The translations under genes and the position numbers were made by a program. Source: Roseovarius nubinhibens ISM (GTDB lineage: Bacteria > Pseudomonadota > Alphaproteobacteria > Rhodobacterales > Rhodobacteraceae). Taken from it: 64,000 nucleotides of DNA. Shown one piece after another: positions 16,973-25,944 of this stretch (position 1 is its first letter; each line of letters starts with the position of its first letter). The DNA lies in NCBI RefSeq assembly GCF_000152625.1, contig NZ_CH724156.1:504966-568965 (forward strand), written 5' to 3'. The notes below the pieces were generated by a model, which made no database searches, had not been told where the DNA came from, and was given only the letters and a program-made list of their open reading frames with translations.

Positions 16973-19408
16973 TTAGCTGCGCAGGCGCGAGAATGACGGG
17001 TCATAGGGCGACGGCGCGATGACTTCGGCGGGCACCAGCGTGCCGCAGATGTCGATCTCGAGCGTGGTGCCCTCGGCGGCCAGATCGGGCTTTAGGAAGG
17101 CCATGGCGATGTTCATGCCGAGCCGATGCCCCCAGTCGCCCGAGCTTACCGTGCCGACCACCTTGCCCTCCAGCATGACGGAGGCGCCGCCATGGGCGGG
17201 GGCGCGGTCGTGATCGACCCGCAGGCTCGCCAGCTTGACCCTTGGGCCCTCGGCCACGCGTTTTTCGAGCGCCGCTTTGCCGATGAAATCGCCCTTCTCC
17301 ATGCGCACGAAGCGGTCGAGCCCGGTCTCGAACGGGTCGAATTCGGTCAGCAGATCGGCCTTCCAATGCAGGAAGCCCTTTTCCATCCGCATCGACTCGA
17401 CCGCGCGCGCCCCAAAGAGCCGCAGACCATGGGCCTCGCCCGCCGCGCGCAGCGCCTGATAGGCGGCATAGAGCGAGGCGTTGGGCACGTGGATTTCATA
17501 GGCGAGCTCGCCCGAAAAGCTCACATTCATCACCGTGACCGGGGCGATGCCGACGAAGGCCTCGCGCAGCGACAGCCAAGGCAAGGCCTCGGCCGACCAG
17601 TCGCCCCGGGCGCAGGCCGTGAGCACATCGCGCGATTTCGGCCCGGCGAGCAGCAGGATCGTCTGATCATTGGTCAGGCTGCGCAGCTGCACATCCTCGT
17701 CGGGGCCAACATGGGCCGAGAGCCAATCCATGTCATGCAGCTCGCTCGCCGCCGCAGAGCCGTACCAGACCCGTTCGGGGCCGCGGTCAGAGGCGGGCAG
17801 ATTGGCGAGCGTCGCCTCGGCCTTGATCATGCCGTGATGGTTGAGCAGATAGGCCAGCCCGAGCCGCCCGTCGCGTTTCGGCACCGCGCCACAGCACATC
17901 CGGTCGAGGAAGGCGTGACGGTCCGCGCCGGTGATCTCGATCCGGTTGAACCCGTTGACCTCGGCGAGGCCGACGCCGGTTTCCACCGTCTTGACCTCGT
18001 CGCGGATGATGTCGAAGGCCTCGTCAAAGCCAAAGCCGAGCGTCGGGTGGAACTCTGGCGAGGGCTTGATGTAATCGACCCGTTCCCAGCCGTTGACCAC
18101 GGTGAACTCGGCGCCTTCGGCGGCGAGGATCGGGGTCAGCGGCGTGGTGCGGGCGTTACGGCCTGCGGGGCGATGTTCGTGCGGGAAGTGGAAGCGGAAT
18201 TCGTTCTGATAGTCCTCGATGGCCTTGAGCGCGGTCAGTTCCACATTGGTGTGCGGCCCAAAGCGACGCGGGTCGATGACCCAAGTGTCATATTGCGCCT
18301 CGCCATGGACGATCTGCTGCGCCAGAAGCCAGCCGTGACCGCCGCCTTCGCCGAGGCCTGCGCGCAGCCCGATGATGCAAAACGCGTTGCGCTTGCCGGG
18401 GATCGGGCCGACGAGCGGCGCGCCGTCGATGGTGTAGGTGATCGGACCGTTGACGATACTGCGAATGCCGGTCTCGGCCAGCGCGGGCATCCGTTCGAAC
18501 GCCCCACCAAGAACATCCATCACCCGGTCGAGATCATCCGGGCAGAGCGCGTTGACGAAATTCGGGTCGATCCCGTCCAGCCCCCAGGTTTTACAGCCCT
18601 GCTCATAGAAGCCCACGAGCAGGCCGTTCTTTTCCTGACGGCTGTAGTAATCCGAGATCGGGCAGCGCAGGAGCGGCATGCGGCGGTCGGATTCGACGAT
18701 GGCGGGGATGTCCTCGGTGAGGAAATACTGATGCTCCATCGAGCTCACCGGGTGGTGAACGCCCATCATCGCGCCGACCTCGTTGACCCGGTAGCCGCAG
18801 GCGTTGACCACGATATCGCAGTCGATATTGCCCTTGGTCGTCTCGACGGTCCAGGTATCGTCCTTGTGCTGGGTGAGCGCGGTCACCGGCGTGTTGCGAT
18901 AGACCTCGGCCCCGGCCTTGCGGGCGTGATAGGCCAGCGCCTGACAGAGCTGGGCCGGGTCGATGTCGCCATCGAGCGGGTCCCAGAGACCGCCGAGCAG
19001 GTTGTCGGTGGAAATCAGCGGGTGGCGGCGGGCGCATTCCTCGGCGTCGATCACTTCGAAATGCACATCCATGCCGCGCGCCATGGAGGCGAAATGGCGA
19101 TAGCCCTCCATCTGCGCCTCGGTATTGGCGAGACGGATGCCACCATCGGCGTGGTGATAGTTGATCGGGTATTCCGGGTCTTCCGAGAGCCGTTTGTAAA
19201 GGTTGATCGAATGGGTTTTGAGCCCGACCATGGTCTGGGTCATGCCAAAGTTGGTCACCTGCGCGGCAGAGTGCCATGTGGTGCCGGAGGTGAGCTCGTC
19301 CCGCTCGACGAGGACCACATCGGTCCAGCCTTCCTGGGTGAGGTGATAGAGGGTGGAACACCCTGCGATGCCGCCGCCGATAACGACGACCTTGGTTCTG
19401 GTTTTCAT
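16973..19408 (-). CDS. FAD-dependent oxidoreductase with GcvT domain (dimethylglycine/sarcosine dehydrogenase family), module 1
   Basis: A large two-part protein of about 811 residues. The N-terminal half is a DAO-type FAD domain with the dinucleotide-binding start VVVIGGGIAGCSTLYHL, and TTWHSAAQ contains the His where relatives attach FAD covalently. The C-terminal half (from about residue 430) is a GcvT-like tetrahydrofolate-binding domain with GFNRIEITGADRHAFLDRM. Relatives oxidatively demethylate dimethylglycine or sarcosine and trap formaldehyde on folate. The exact amine is unknown. ATG 19408 is chosen because it is just ahead of the Rossmann motif. It is divergent from the MttB-like gene, and a paralogue lies at 23465-25915. 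Confidence 0.88.
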   Translation of the reverse strand: MKTRTKVVVIGGGIAGCSTLYHLTQEGWTDVVLVERDELTSGTTWHSAAQVTNFGMTQTMVGLKTHSINLYKRLSEDPEYPINYHHADGGIRLANTEAQMEGYRHFASMARGMDVHFEVIDAEECARRHPLISTDNLLGGLWDPLDGDIDPAQLCQALAYHARKAGAEVYRNTPVTALTQHKDDTWTVETTKGNIDCDIVVNACGYRVNEVGAMMGVHHPVSSMEHQYFLTEDIPAIVESDRRMPLLRCPISDYYSRQEKNGLLVGFYEQGCKTWGLDGIDPNFVNALCPDDLDRVMDVLGGAFERMPALAETGIRSIVNGPITYTIDGAPLVGPIPGKRNAFCIIGLRAGLGEGGGHGWLLAQQIVHGEAQYDTWVIDPRRFGPHTNVELTALKAIEDYQNEFRFHFPHEHRPAGRNARTTPLTPILAAEGAEFTVVNGWERVDYIKPSPEFHPTLGFGFDEAFDIIRDEVKTVETGVGLAEVNGFNRIEITGADRHAFLDRMCCGAVPKRDGRLGLAYLLNHHGMIKAEATLANLPASDRGPERVWYGSAAASELHDMDWLSAHVGPDEDVQLRSLTNDQTILLLAGPKSRDVLTACARGDWSAEALPWLSLREAFVGIAPVTVMNVSFSGELAYEIHVPNASLYAAYQALRAAGEAHGLRLFGARAVESMRMEKGFLHWKADLLTEFDPFETGLDRFVRMEKGDFIGKAALEKRVAEGPRVKLASLRVDHDRAPAHGGASVMLEGKVVGTVSSGDWGHRLGMNIAMAFLKPDLAAEGTTLEIDICGTLVPAEVIAPSPYDPSFSRLRS

Positions 19409-19568
19409 GATTGCACCTGTCTTCGCGCTGGTCGGCCTCATAGGGGGGCAAAACCGGGCGACGGCATAGGGGGCATGTGGTGTTTTCGAACATCTGGGAA
19501 TAAGTTATCGACAACGTGAGAGTTATCAAATCGCCGCGCCTCGGGAGAGGTGTGCCACGCTACGCTTT

Positions 19569-19614
19569 GCTGAGAGTTCAGCGGACCTGAGCGCCAAGAC
19601 ACGCGGGTCCTTTT
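19569..19614 (+). promoter_or_regulatory. Two-hairpin leader before the first MttB-like gene
   Basis: A tight hairpin (GCTGA-GAGT-TCAGC, 19569-19582) is followed at once by GGACC (19583-19587) pairing with GGTCC (19606-19610) and then TTTT. The second hairpin resembles a terminator just before the ribosome-binding site (CAGGAG), so a transcription-attenuation leader is possible. The stem is short and the role is speculative. Confidence 0.3.
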
Positions 19615-19631
19615 GTCAGGAGCGGCGGCAG

Positions 19632-21155
19632 ATGACGGATACGAGACCCAAACGCGGCGGGCGGGAAGAACGATTGGCGAAACGGGCGGCCAAGCCGGTG
19701 TTCGACCCCTGCCCGCCCGGCCAGCGCGGCGGCGCCTATCGGCCGCTGAGCGAGGCCGAGCTGGCCCGGATTTTCGACACGGCGCTCGATCTGCTGGCGC
19801 GGCTCGGCATGGGCGAGGTGCCCGAGAGGCTGAGCCGTGATCTGCTAGCGGCGGGGGCGACGCGTGGCGAGGGCGCGCGCATCTGCCTGCCCCGGACGCT
19901 GGTGCAGGAGGCCATCCAAGGGGCGGCCAAGCAATTCACCCTGCATGGCCGTGATCCGGCGCGCAGCATCACCGTGGGCGGCGACCGGGTCTTTTTCGGC
20001 ACCGGCGGCGCGGCGGTGCAGACGCTCGACATGGACAGCGGGCGCTATCGGCCCTCGACCCTGGTCGATCTGCATGATTTCACCCGGTTGCAGGATGTTC
20101 TGGCCAATGTCGCCTGGTTCACCCGCTGCTGTGTGGCGACCGATGTGCCGGATAATTTCGATCTCGATGTGAACACGGTCCATGCGCTGATCAGCCATAC
20201 GACCAAGCCGGTGGCCACGTCCTTTACCCTTGCCGAGCATGTGGCGCCGATTGTCGACATGCTCGACATCGCGGCGGGCGGGCCGGGGCAGTTTTCCGAG
20301 CGCCCCTTTGTGAAGGCGCATATCAGCCCGGTGATCTCGCCCCTGCGCTTTGGCGAGGATGCGGTCGATGTGGTCTATGAATGCATCCGCCACAATATCC
20401 CGATGTCCTGCATCACCGCGGCGCAGGCCGGGGCCACCGCGCCCGCCACCATGGCCGGGTTTCTGGCGCAGTCGCTGGCCGAGACGCTGGCGAGCCTGGT
20501 GATGGTGCATGCGATTCAGCCGGGCTTTCCCATGGTGTTTTCCAACTGGCCGCTGGTCATCGACCTGCGCACCGGGGCGTTTTCGGGCGGCGGCGGCGAG
20601 ACGGCGCTGCTCAACGCGGCTTCGGCGCAGCTGTCGAACTGGCTCGGCCTGCCGTCGGGGGTGGCGGCCTCGATGACCGATGCCAAGGCGATCGACGCGC
20701 AATATGGTGTGGAAAAGGGCATGACATCGCTGGCGGCGGCGCTGGCGGGGGGCAATCTCATCTATGAAAGCTCTGGCATGACGGCGGCGCTCTTGGGGGT
20801 GAGTTTCGAAGGCTTCGTCCTCGATGACGAGATGCATTCGATGAGCTATCGCACGCTGCGCGGCATTGAGGTGAGCGATGAGACGCTCGGCTTTGACGCG
20901 ATCTGTGGCGCGGTGCTTGGCGAGGGGCATTTCCTTGGCGAGGCACAGACCCATGCGGCGATGGAGCGGGATTATTTCTATCCGCGTCTGGCCGACCGGG
21001 TCGAGCCGCGCAGCTGGGCCGAGGCCGGGGCGGCGGATGCCTGGACCCGGGCCAAGACGCGGGCGCGGGAGATCCTCGACAGCCACCATCCCGAGTACCT
21101 TAGCGCCGAGCAGCAGGCGGCGATCCGCGCCCGGTTCAACATCCTGATGCCTTAG
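19632..21155 (+). CDS. MttB-family methyltransferase (non-pyrrolysine), module 1
   Basis: A 507-residue member of the trimethylamine methyltransferase (MttB, COG5598) family. The archaeal type enzyme uses pyrrolysine encoded by UAG; this frame runs through without an internal stop, so it belongs to the non-pyrrolysine group, some of which demethylate glycine betaine, carnitine or proline betaine. Visible family segments are AYRPLSEAELARIFDTALDL, HISPVISPLRFGEDAVDV, GATAPATMAGFLAQSLAETL and GEGHFLGEAQTH. No corrinoid protein or reactivase gene is present in the window. Transcribed away from the FAD/GcvT gene; its stop overlaps the LysR stop by 4 bases. Confidence 0.87.
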   Translation: MTDTRPKRGGREERLAKRAAKPVFDPCPPGQRGGAYRPLSEAELARIFDTALDLLARLGMGEVPERLSRDLLAAGATRGEGARICLPRTLVQEAIQGAAKQFTLHGRDPARSITVGGDRVFFGTGGAAVQTLDMDSGRYRPSTLVDLHDFTRLQDVLANVAWFTRCCVATDVPDNFDLDVNTVHALISHTTKPVATSFTLAEHVAPIVDMLDIAAGGPGQFSERPFVKAHISPVISPLRFGEDAVDVVYECIRHNIPMSCITAAQAGATAPATMAGFLAQSLAETLASLVMVHAIQPGFPMVFSNWPLVIDLRTGAFSGGGGETALLNAASAQLSNWLGLPSGVAASMTDAKAIDAQYGVEKGMTSLAAALAGGNLIYESSGMTAALLGVSFEGFVLDDEMHSMSYRTLRGIEVSDETLGFDAICGAVLGEGHFLGEAQTHAAMERDYFYPRLADRVEPRSWAEAGAADAWTRAKTRAREILDSHHPEYLSAEQQAAIRARFNILMP

Positions 21156-22165
21156 CTCTCGGTCTCTTCGCTCTCGTCGACCTCTGCCGGATCGGACATC
21201 CCGCCCAAGAGGCGGAAACTGTCGGCGAGCCACGGCGCCTTTTCCAGCACCGGCAGGATGGCGTGATCGGCGAGCATCTGACGCAGCTTGGCCTCGATGA
21301 TGCCGCGCACCGAATTGGCGCAATCAGGCGTCGAGATCAGCGACAGCTCGCGGGCAAAGGCGCGACCCGGGAAGGGCTGCATCTTGAGATGCGAGTGGAA
21401 TTGACGGGCCCGCGCAAAGAGCAGCGGCGTGGTGATCGTCCAGCCCGCGCCGACCGAGACCATCGCCATAAGGGTTTGATTGTTCCCGCATTCAAAGCGG
21501 TTCGGCAGGGTGTATTTCATCCGCTTGAGCTGGGCCTCGATCTGCTGCGCGATGATCTGCCCGGTGGTGAAGCGCAAAAACGGCAGGTCGGTTTCACCGC
21601 GCACCAGATCCTCGGGCGCGAGCGTGCTCTGCGCTGGCATCACCATCACGAACGGGTCGCGCAGCACCGGATGACAGCTCAGCCCTTCGGGGCGGTCCTG
21701 CGGCGTGGCGACAAGGCCGATGTCGAGCTCGCGCTTGCGCAGCATCTCGACAATCGCGCGGCTGGCGTCGCTGTGATAGGTGAAATCGCATTGCGGCATC
21801 CGGCGCGACAGATGCACCGCCAGGCCGGGGATGATGTCGCTGTCGAAATCCTCGATACTGCCGAGCCGCAGATGCCGCGCGGTGGCCGGTTCGCCCGAGG
21901 CGGCCTCGGCGGTGGCGGCGCGCAGGGCGATGAGCGCGGGCTCGATATTTCGCAGAAAACTCTGGCCGGTGGCGGTGAGGACCATGGGGCGGCGGGAGTG
22001 GTCGAAGAGGGGCACGCCGAGATGGTTTTCGAGCACATGGAGATGGTGCGACATGGTGCTGACCGAGAGGCCCGCCGCGTCCGCCGCCGATTGCAGCGAC
22101 GGGTGGCGCGCGGAAATCTCGAACATTTCCAGTGACTTGAGGCTCAGATCCTTGCGGGCGGGCAT
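21152..22165 (-). CDS. LysR-family regulator, module 1
   Basis: A LysR-type transcription factor of about 337 residues with an N-terminal winged helix-turn-helix (SLQSAADAAGLSVSTMSHHL, residues about 20-45) and a C-terminal effector domain ending in an acidic tail (ESEETES). It converges on the module 1 methyltransferase gene and presumably controls the amine genes. ATG 22165 is chosen. The frame is open to a GTG at 22243, and that upstream stretch would encode a conspicuous cluster, CCPECPYHPEC, directly before the Met. A copy of the 11-bp-periodic element lies about 90 bases upstream. The inducer is unknown. Confidence 0.85.
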   Translation of the reverse strand: MPARKDLSLKSLEMFEISARHPSLQSAADAAGLSVSTMSHHLHVLENHLGVPLFDHSRRPMVLTATGQSFLRNIEPALIALRAATAEAASGEPATARHLRLGSIEDFDSDIIPGLAVHLSRRMPQCDFTYHSDASRAIVEMLRKRELDIGLVATPQDRPEGLSCHPVLRDPFVMVMPAQSTLAPEDLVRGETDLPFLRFTTGQIIAQQIEAQLKRMKYTLPNRFECGNNQTLMAMVSVGAGWTITTPLLFARARQFHSHLKMQPFPGRAFARELSLISTPDCANSVRGIIEAKLRQMLADHAILPVLEKAPWLADSFRLLGGMSDPAEVDESEETES

Positions 22166-22255
22166 GATGCATTCCGGGTGATAGGGGCACTCCGGGCAGC
22201 ATGGCACCTGAGGCCCACTGCCCGCAAGCCCCTGTCGCACCACGAAAAATCCCGT

Positions 22256-22299
22256 ATCGGCAACACGTCGGTATTGCGTCGGTAAAGCGACAGTGGCGA
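22256..22299 (+). repeat. Dispersed 4 x 11-bp element, copy B
   Basis: Four adjacent 11-mers read ATCGGCAACAC, GTCGGTATTGC, GTCGGTAAAGC and GACAGTGGCGA. It lies between the 3' end of tdh (stop at 22310) and the start of the module 1 LysR gene. Confidence 0.8.
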
Positions 22300-22309
22300 A
22301 ACCGGGGCC

Positions 22310-23347
22310 TTAGCCCCAGTCCATCACCACCTTGCCCGCCTCGCCCGAGAGCATCGCGGCAAAGCCATCCTCAAAGGCGTCGATGCCGATGCGATGGGTG
22401 ATCAGCGGCGTCAGGTCGAGGCCCGATTGCACCAGCGCGATCATCTTGTACCAGGTCTCGTACATCTCGCGGCCATAGATGCCTTTGACGTTGAGCATCT
22501 TGAAGATGATCTTGTTCCAGTCGACTGCGAACTCGGTCGGCGCGATGCCCAGAAGTGCGATCTTGCCGCCATTGTTCATCTTGTCGATCATGTCGCGCAT
22601 GGCGGGGGCCGCGCCGGACATCTCGAGCCCGACGTCAAAACCTTCGGTCATGCCGAGCCGCGCCATCACATCCTTGAGGTTTTCCTCCGCCGCGTTGACC
22701 ACATGCTGCACCCCGAGCTTTTGCGCGAGCGCGATGCGATAGGGCGATATGTCGGTGATCACCACTTTGCGCGCGCCGGCCTTTTGCGCGACGAGCGCCC
22801 CCATGATGCCGATCGGACCGGCCCCGGTGACAAGCACATCCTCACCCACCAGATCAAAGCTCAGCGCGGTGTGGACCGCATTGCCGAACGGATCGAAGAT
22901 CGCCGCGATCTCGTCGGGGATGTCATCGGGGATCGGCACCACATTGCTTTCGGGGATGCAGAGATATTCCGCGAAAGAGCCGGGCCGGTTGACCCCCACG
23001 CCGAGCGTGTTGCGGCACAGATGCCCCCGCCCCGCGCGACAGTTGCGGCAGGTGCCACAGACCACATGGCCCTCGCCCGCGACGCGCTGGCCGATCTTGT
23101 ATTTGATCGCGGCGCGGCCCGTGTCGACGATCTCGCCACAGAACTCATGGCCGACGACCATCGGCACCGGCACGGTCTTGGCCGACCATTCATCCCATTT
23201 CCAGATATGCACATCGGTGCCGCAGATGGCGGATTTGCGCACCTTGATGAGCACTTCGTCATCGCCCGGTTCCGGCACCGGGACATGTTCCATCCAGAGG
23301 CCCGGCTCGGGGCGGGATTTCACGAGGGCCTTCATCTGATTCTGCAT
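22310..23347 (-). CDS. tdh: L-threonine 3-dehydrogenase
   Basis: Zinc-dependent medium-chain dehydrogenase that oxidises L-threonine with NAD to 2-amino-3-ketobutyrate. The 345 residues follow the E. coli enzyme closely, including [18 protein letters not shown] with the catalytic-zinc Cys, [10 protein letters not shown], the structural-zinc Cys cluster [15 protein letters not shown], the nucleotide motif [10 protein letters not shown] and [17 protein letters not shown] 23347 has an AAAAGGAGA site. The usual partner kbl, which cleaves the product to glycine and acetyl-CoA, is not adjacent. It lies between the two amine-demethylation modules, 117 bases downstream of the second FAD/GcvT gene on the same strand. 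Confidence 0.95.
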   Translation of the reverse strand: MQNQMKALVKSRPEPGLWMEHVPVPEPGDDEVLIKVRKSAICGTDVHIWKWDEWSAKTVPVPMVVGHEFCGEIVDTGRAAIKYKIGQRVAGEGHVVCGTCRNCRAGRGHLCRNTLGVGVNRPGSFAEYLCIPESNVVPIPDDIPDEIAAIFDPFGNAVHTALSFDLVGEDVLVTGAGPIGIMGALVAQKAGARKVVITDISPYRIALAQKLGVQHVVNAAEENLKDVMARLGMTEGFDVGLEMSGAAPAMRDMIDKMNNGGKIALLGIAPTEFAVDWNKIIFKMLNVKGIYGREMYETWYKMIALVQSGLDLTPLITHRIGIDAFEDGFAAMLSGEAGKVVMDWG

Positions 23348-23421
23348 GGCGGTCTCCTTTTGACCCTGCATCTATACGCAGGCCTCCGGGCGCGTCCAAT
23401 CAACTCGGAGGTGAGGGTGGC

Positions 23422-23445
23422 GGCAGGCCCCGGTGAGGGCCTGCC
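23422..23445. terminator. Hairpin between the second FAD/GcvT gene and tdh
   Basis: GGCAGGCCC and GGGCCTGCC form a perfect 9-bp stem around CGGTGA. It lies 19 bases beyond the FAD/GcvT stop. There is no clear U-tract, so it may be a weak terminator, a processing site or an mRNA-stabilising hairpin. Confidence 0.45.
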
Positions 23446-23464
23446 CTGAGGGATGGGCGCGGGA

Positions 23465-25915
23465 CTAGCCGCGCATCTTGGCCCCGTCGGGATCGTAGAG
23501 CGGTGCGCCCTGCACCTCGGCGCGGTGCATCTCGCCGAGGATCTCGACCTCGAGCGCGGTGCCCGGCGCGGCATGTTCAGCCGCGACATAGGCCATCGCC
23601 ATCGAGCGGCCGACATGATGGGCATAGCCGCCGGAGGTGATATAGCCCACCGCCGCACCGTCCTTGAGCACCGCCTCATCGAGCGTCACGTCGATCTCGG
23701 TGTCGATGGTCAGCGTCACCAGCTTGCGCGCGACGCCCGCCGCCTTGGCGGCCTCGGTCGCAGCCTTGCCGACGAAGTCCTTCTTCCAGTTGATGAACAC
23801 ATCCATACCGCTCTCTACCGCGTTGAAATCGGGACGGAATTCGAGGCCCCAAGCCCCCCAGCCCTTTTCCAGCCGCATCGACATCAGCGCCCGGTTGCCA
23901 TACCAGCGATAGCCGAGATCGGCGCCCGCCTCTTCGATCGCCTCGGAAAGACGAATGAGATATTGCGGGCGGCAGTAGATTTCATAGCCCAGCTCGCCCG
24001 AGAAGCTGATCCGGTTGAGGATCACCGGCACGCCGCCAACATAGGTCTGACGGCAGTCGCGGAATTTGAACGCCTCGGCAGAGACATCGTCACGGGTGAT
24101 CCGCGCCAGAAGCTCGCGGGCGTTGGGCCCGGCGATGCCGATCCCGTGCCAGTCGCCGGTCTGGTTTTCATGGCGCACGCCCTCGGGCAGGGTGCGGGCG
24201 AAGAAGCGCGAATGCGCGTCCTGCATCGTGCCCGAGCCAAACAGCATGAAGTGATCCTCGGCGAGGCAGGCGACGGTGAGATCGCCATAGAGCCGCCCCT
24301 TGTCGGTGAGCATCGGGGTGAGCGTGATGCGGCCCGGTTTCGGGATATAGCCCGCCATGGTCCGATCAAGCCAGTCGCGCGCGCCGGGGCCGCGGATCTC
24401 GTGCTTGGCAAAGTTCGCGAGCTCGATGCCGCCGACCGCGTGGCGCACCGCGCCCACCTCGCCCGCGACATAATCGTGGCTGCGGTTGCGTTCGAACGTG
24501 GGGTCTTCCCAGGCGTCCTCGGGGCCGTCGGCGAACCACAGCACATGTTCGAGACCAAAGGCCTGCCCCATCCGCGCGCCCTTGGCGACGAGACGGTCAT
24601 AGAGCGCGGTGGTCTGTTGCTTGCGGCCCTTGGGCAGGGTCTCGTTCGGGAAGGTCATCACGAAGCGGCGTTCGTAGTTTTCGGTCGATTTGACCGTGCC
24701 CCAATCGGGGCTCGCCCAATTGCCGAAGCGCGCCACGTCCATCGCCCAGACGTCGATGGAGGGTTCGCCATCCATCATCCATTCGGCCATGGTGAGGCCG
24801 ACGCCGCCGCCCTGACAGAAGCCCGCCATGACGCCCACGGCGCACCAATAGTTGGTCATCCCCGGCACCGGCCCGATCATCGGGTTGCCATCGGGACCAA
24901 AGGTGAAGGGGCCGTTGATCGCCTGCCGGATGCCGGTTTCCGCCAGCGCCGGGATCCGTTCGAAGGCAAACTCGAGCCGGTCGGCGATCTGGTCGAGATT
25001 GGGCTGCAGCAGCTCATGGCCGAAGTCCCAGGGCGTGCCGCCCACTTTCCACGGCGTGCCGCGCTGTTCATAGGTGCCGAGCAACAGCCCCTTGCGTTCC
25101 TGACGGAAATAGATGTTGGCCTCGTAATCGATGCCGCAGGGCAGACGGTCCTTGGCGGCGGCGATTTCGGGGATGTCCTCGGTCAGCAGGTAGTGATGTT
25201 CCATCGGCTGCACGGGGATGTTGATCCCCTGCATATGGCCCACTTCGCGCGCCCAGAGCCCGCCGCAGTTGACGATGATTTCGGCGTTGATATTGCCCTT
25301 GGGCGTGGTCACGTCCCAGGAGCCGTCGGATTTCTGGGTGGTGGCGGTCACCGGCGTATGGGTGAAATATTGCGCACCATGGACGCGGGCCGATTTGGCG
25401 AAGGCATAGGTCGCGCCCGAGGGGTCGAGATCGCCGTCCTGATCGTCCCAGAGCGCCGCGAGGTAATGTTTCGGGTCGATGAGCGGGTGCCGCTCGGCCA
25501 CTTCCTTGGGCGAGATGAACTCTTGGTGCAGGCCCATGTAGCGCGCCTTGGAGCGTTCCCGCTTGAGGTAATCATACCAGGTCTTGTTGGAGGCGAGGTA
25601 GAAGCCGCCGGTCATGTGGAGGCCGACCGATTGGCCGGAGGTTTCCTCGATCTCCTTGTAGAGATCGATCGTATAGCCCTGCAGGCGGCTGATGTTCGGA
25701 TCGGAGCTGATGGTGTGGATCTGACCGGCGGCGTGCCAGCTCGACCCGCTGGTGAGCTCGTCACGTTCCAAGAGCACCACGTCTTTCCAGCCAAACTTGG
25801 CGAGGTGAAAGAGGATCGAGCAGCCGACGACGCCGCCGCCGATGATGACGACCTTGGCGTGCGACGGCAGTTGCTTGCCCGTCGGGGGCGTGTCTTCCTT
25901 GAGAATTTCGGGCAT
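23465..25915 (-). CDS. FAD-dependent oxidoreductase with GcvT domain (dimethylglycine dehydrogenase-like), module 2
   Basis: An 816-residue paralogue of the gene at 16973, with the same architecture: FAD motif VVIIGGGVVGCSILFHLAKF, flavin-attachment region SSWHAAGQIHT, then a folate-binding GcvT half from about residue 430 with ARDWLDRTMAGYIPKPGRI and ISFSGELGYEIYCRPQYL. The segment TGGFYLASNKTWYDYLKRE resembles dimethylglycine dehydrogenase. It would demethylate a tertiary or secondary amine and load the one-carbon unit on tetrahydrofolate. It starts 29 bases after the MttB-like gene on the same strand, so the two are one operon, possibly reading on into tdh. Confidence 0.9.
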   Translation of the reverse strand: MPEILKEDTPPTGKQLPSHAKVVIIGGGVVGCSILFHLAKFGWKDVVLLERDELTSGSSWHAAGQIHTISSDPNISRLQGYTIDLYKEIEETSGQSVGLHMTGGFYLASNKTWYDYLKRERSKARYMGLHQEFISPKEVAERHPLIDPKHYLAALWDDQDGDLDPSGATYAFAKSARVHGAQYFTHTPVTATTQKSDGSWDVTTPKGNINAEIIVNCGGLWAREVGHMQGINIPVQPMEHHYLLTEDIPEIAAAKDRLPCGIDYEANIYFRQERKGLLLGTYEQRGTPWKVGGTPWDFGHELLQPNLDQIADRLEFAFERIPALAETGIRQAINGPFTFGPDGNPMIGPVPGMTNYWCAVGVMAGFCQGGGVGLTMAEWMMDGEPSIDVWAMDVARFGNWASPDWGTVKSTENYERRFVMTFPNETLPKGRKQQTTALYDRLVAKGARMGQAFGLEHVLWFADGPEDAWEDPTFERNRSHDYVAGEVGAVRHAVGGIELANFAKHEIRGPGARDWLDRTMAGYIPKPGRITLTPMLTDKGRLYGDLTVACLAEDHFMLFGSGTMQDAHSRFFARTLPEGVRHENQTGDWHGIGIAGPNARELLARITRDDVSAEAFKFRDCRQTYVGGVPVILNRISFSGELGYEIYCRPQYLIRLSEAIEEAGADLGYRWYGNRALMSMRLEKGWGAWGLEFRPDFNAVESGMDVFINWKKDFVGKAATEAAKAAGVARKLVTLTIDTEIDVTLDEAVLKDGAAVGYITSGGYAHHVGRSMAMAYVAAEHAAPGTALEVEILGEMHRAEVQGAPLYDPDGAKMRG

Positions 25916-25944
25916 GTTTTATCCTTTCGAAAGGGTCCGGCCGG

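Noticed and set aside
19551..19620. Thiamine or glycine riboswitch before the module 1 mttB gene
   Set aside because: CTGAGA and GGGAGAGG are present, but the remaining conserved core sequences of either riboswitch are missing.
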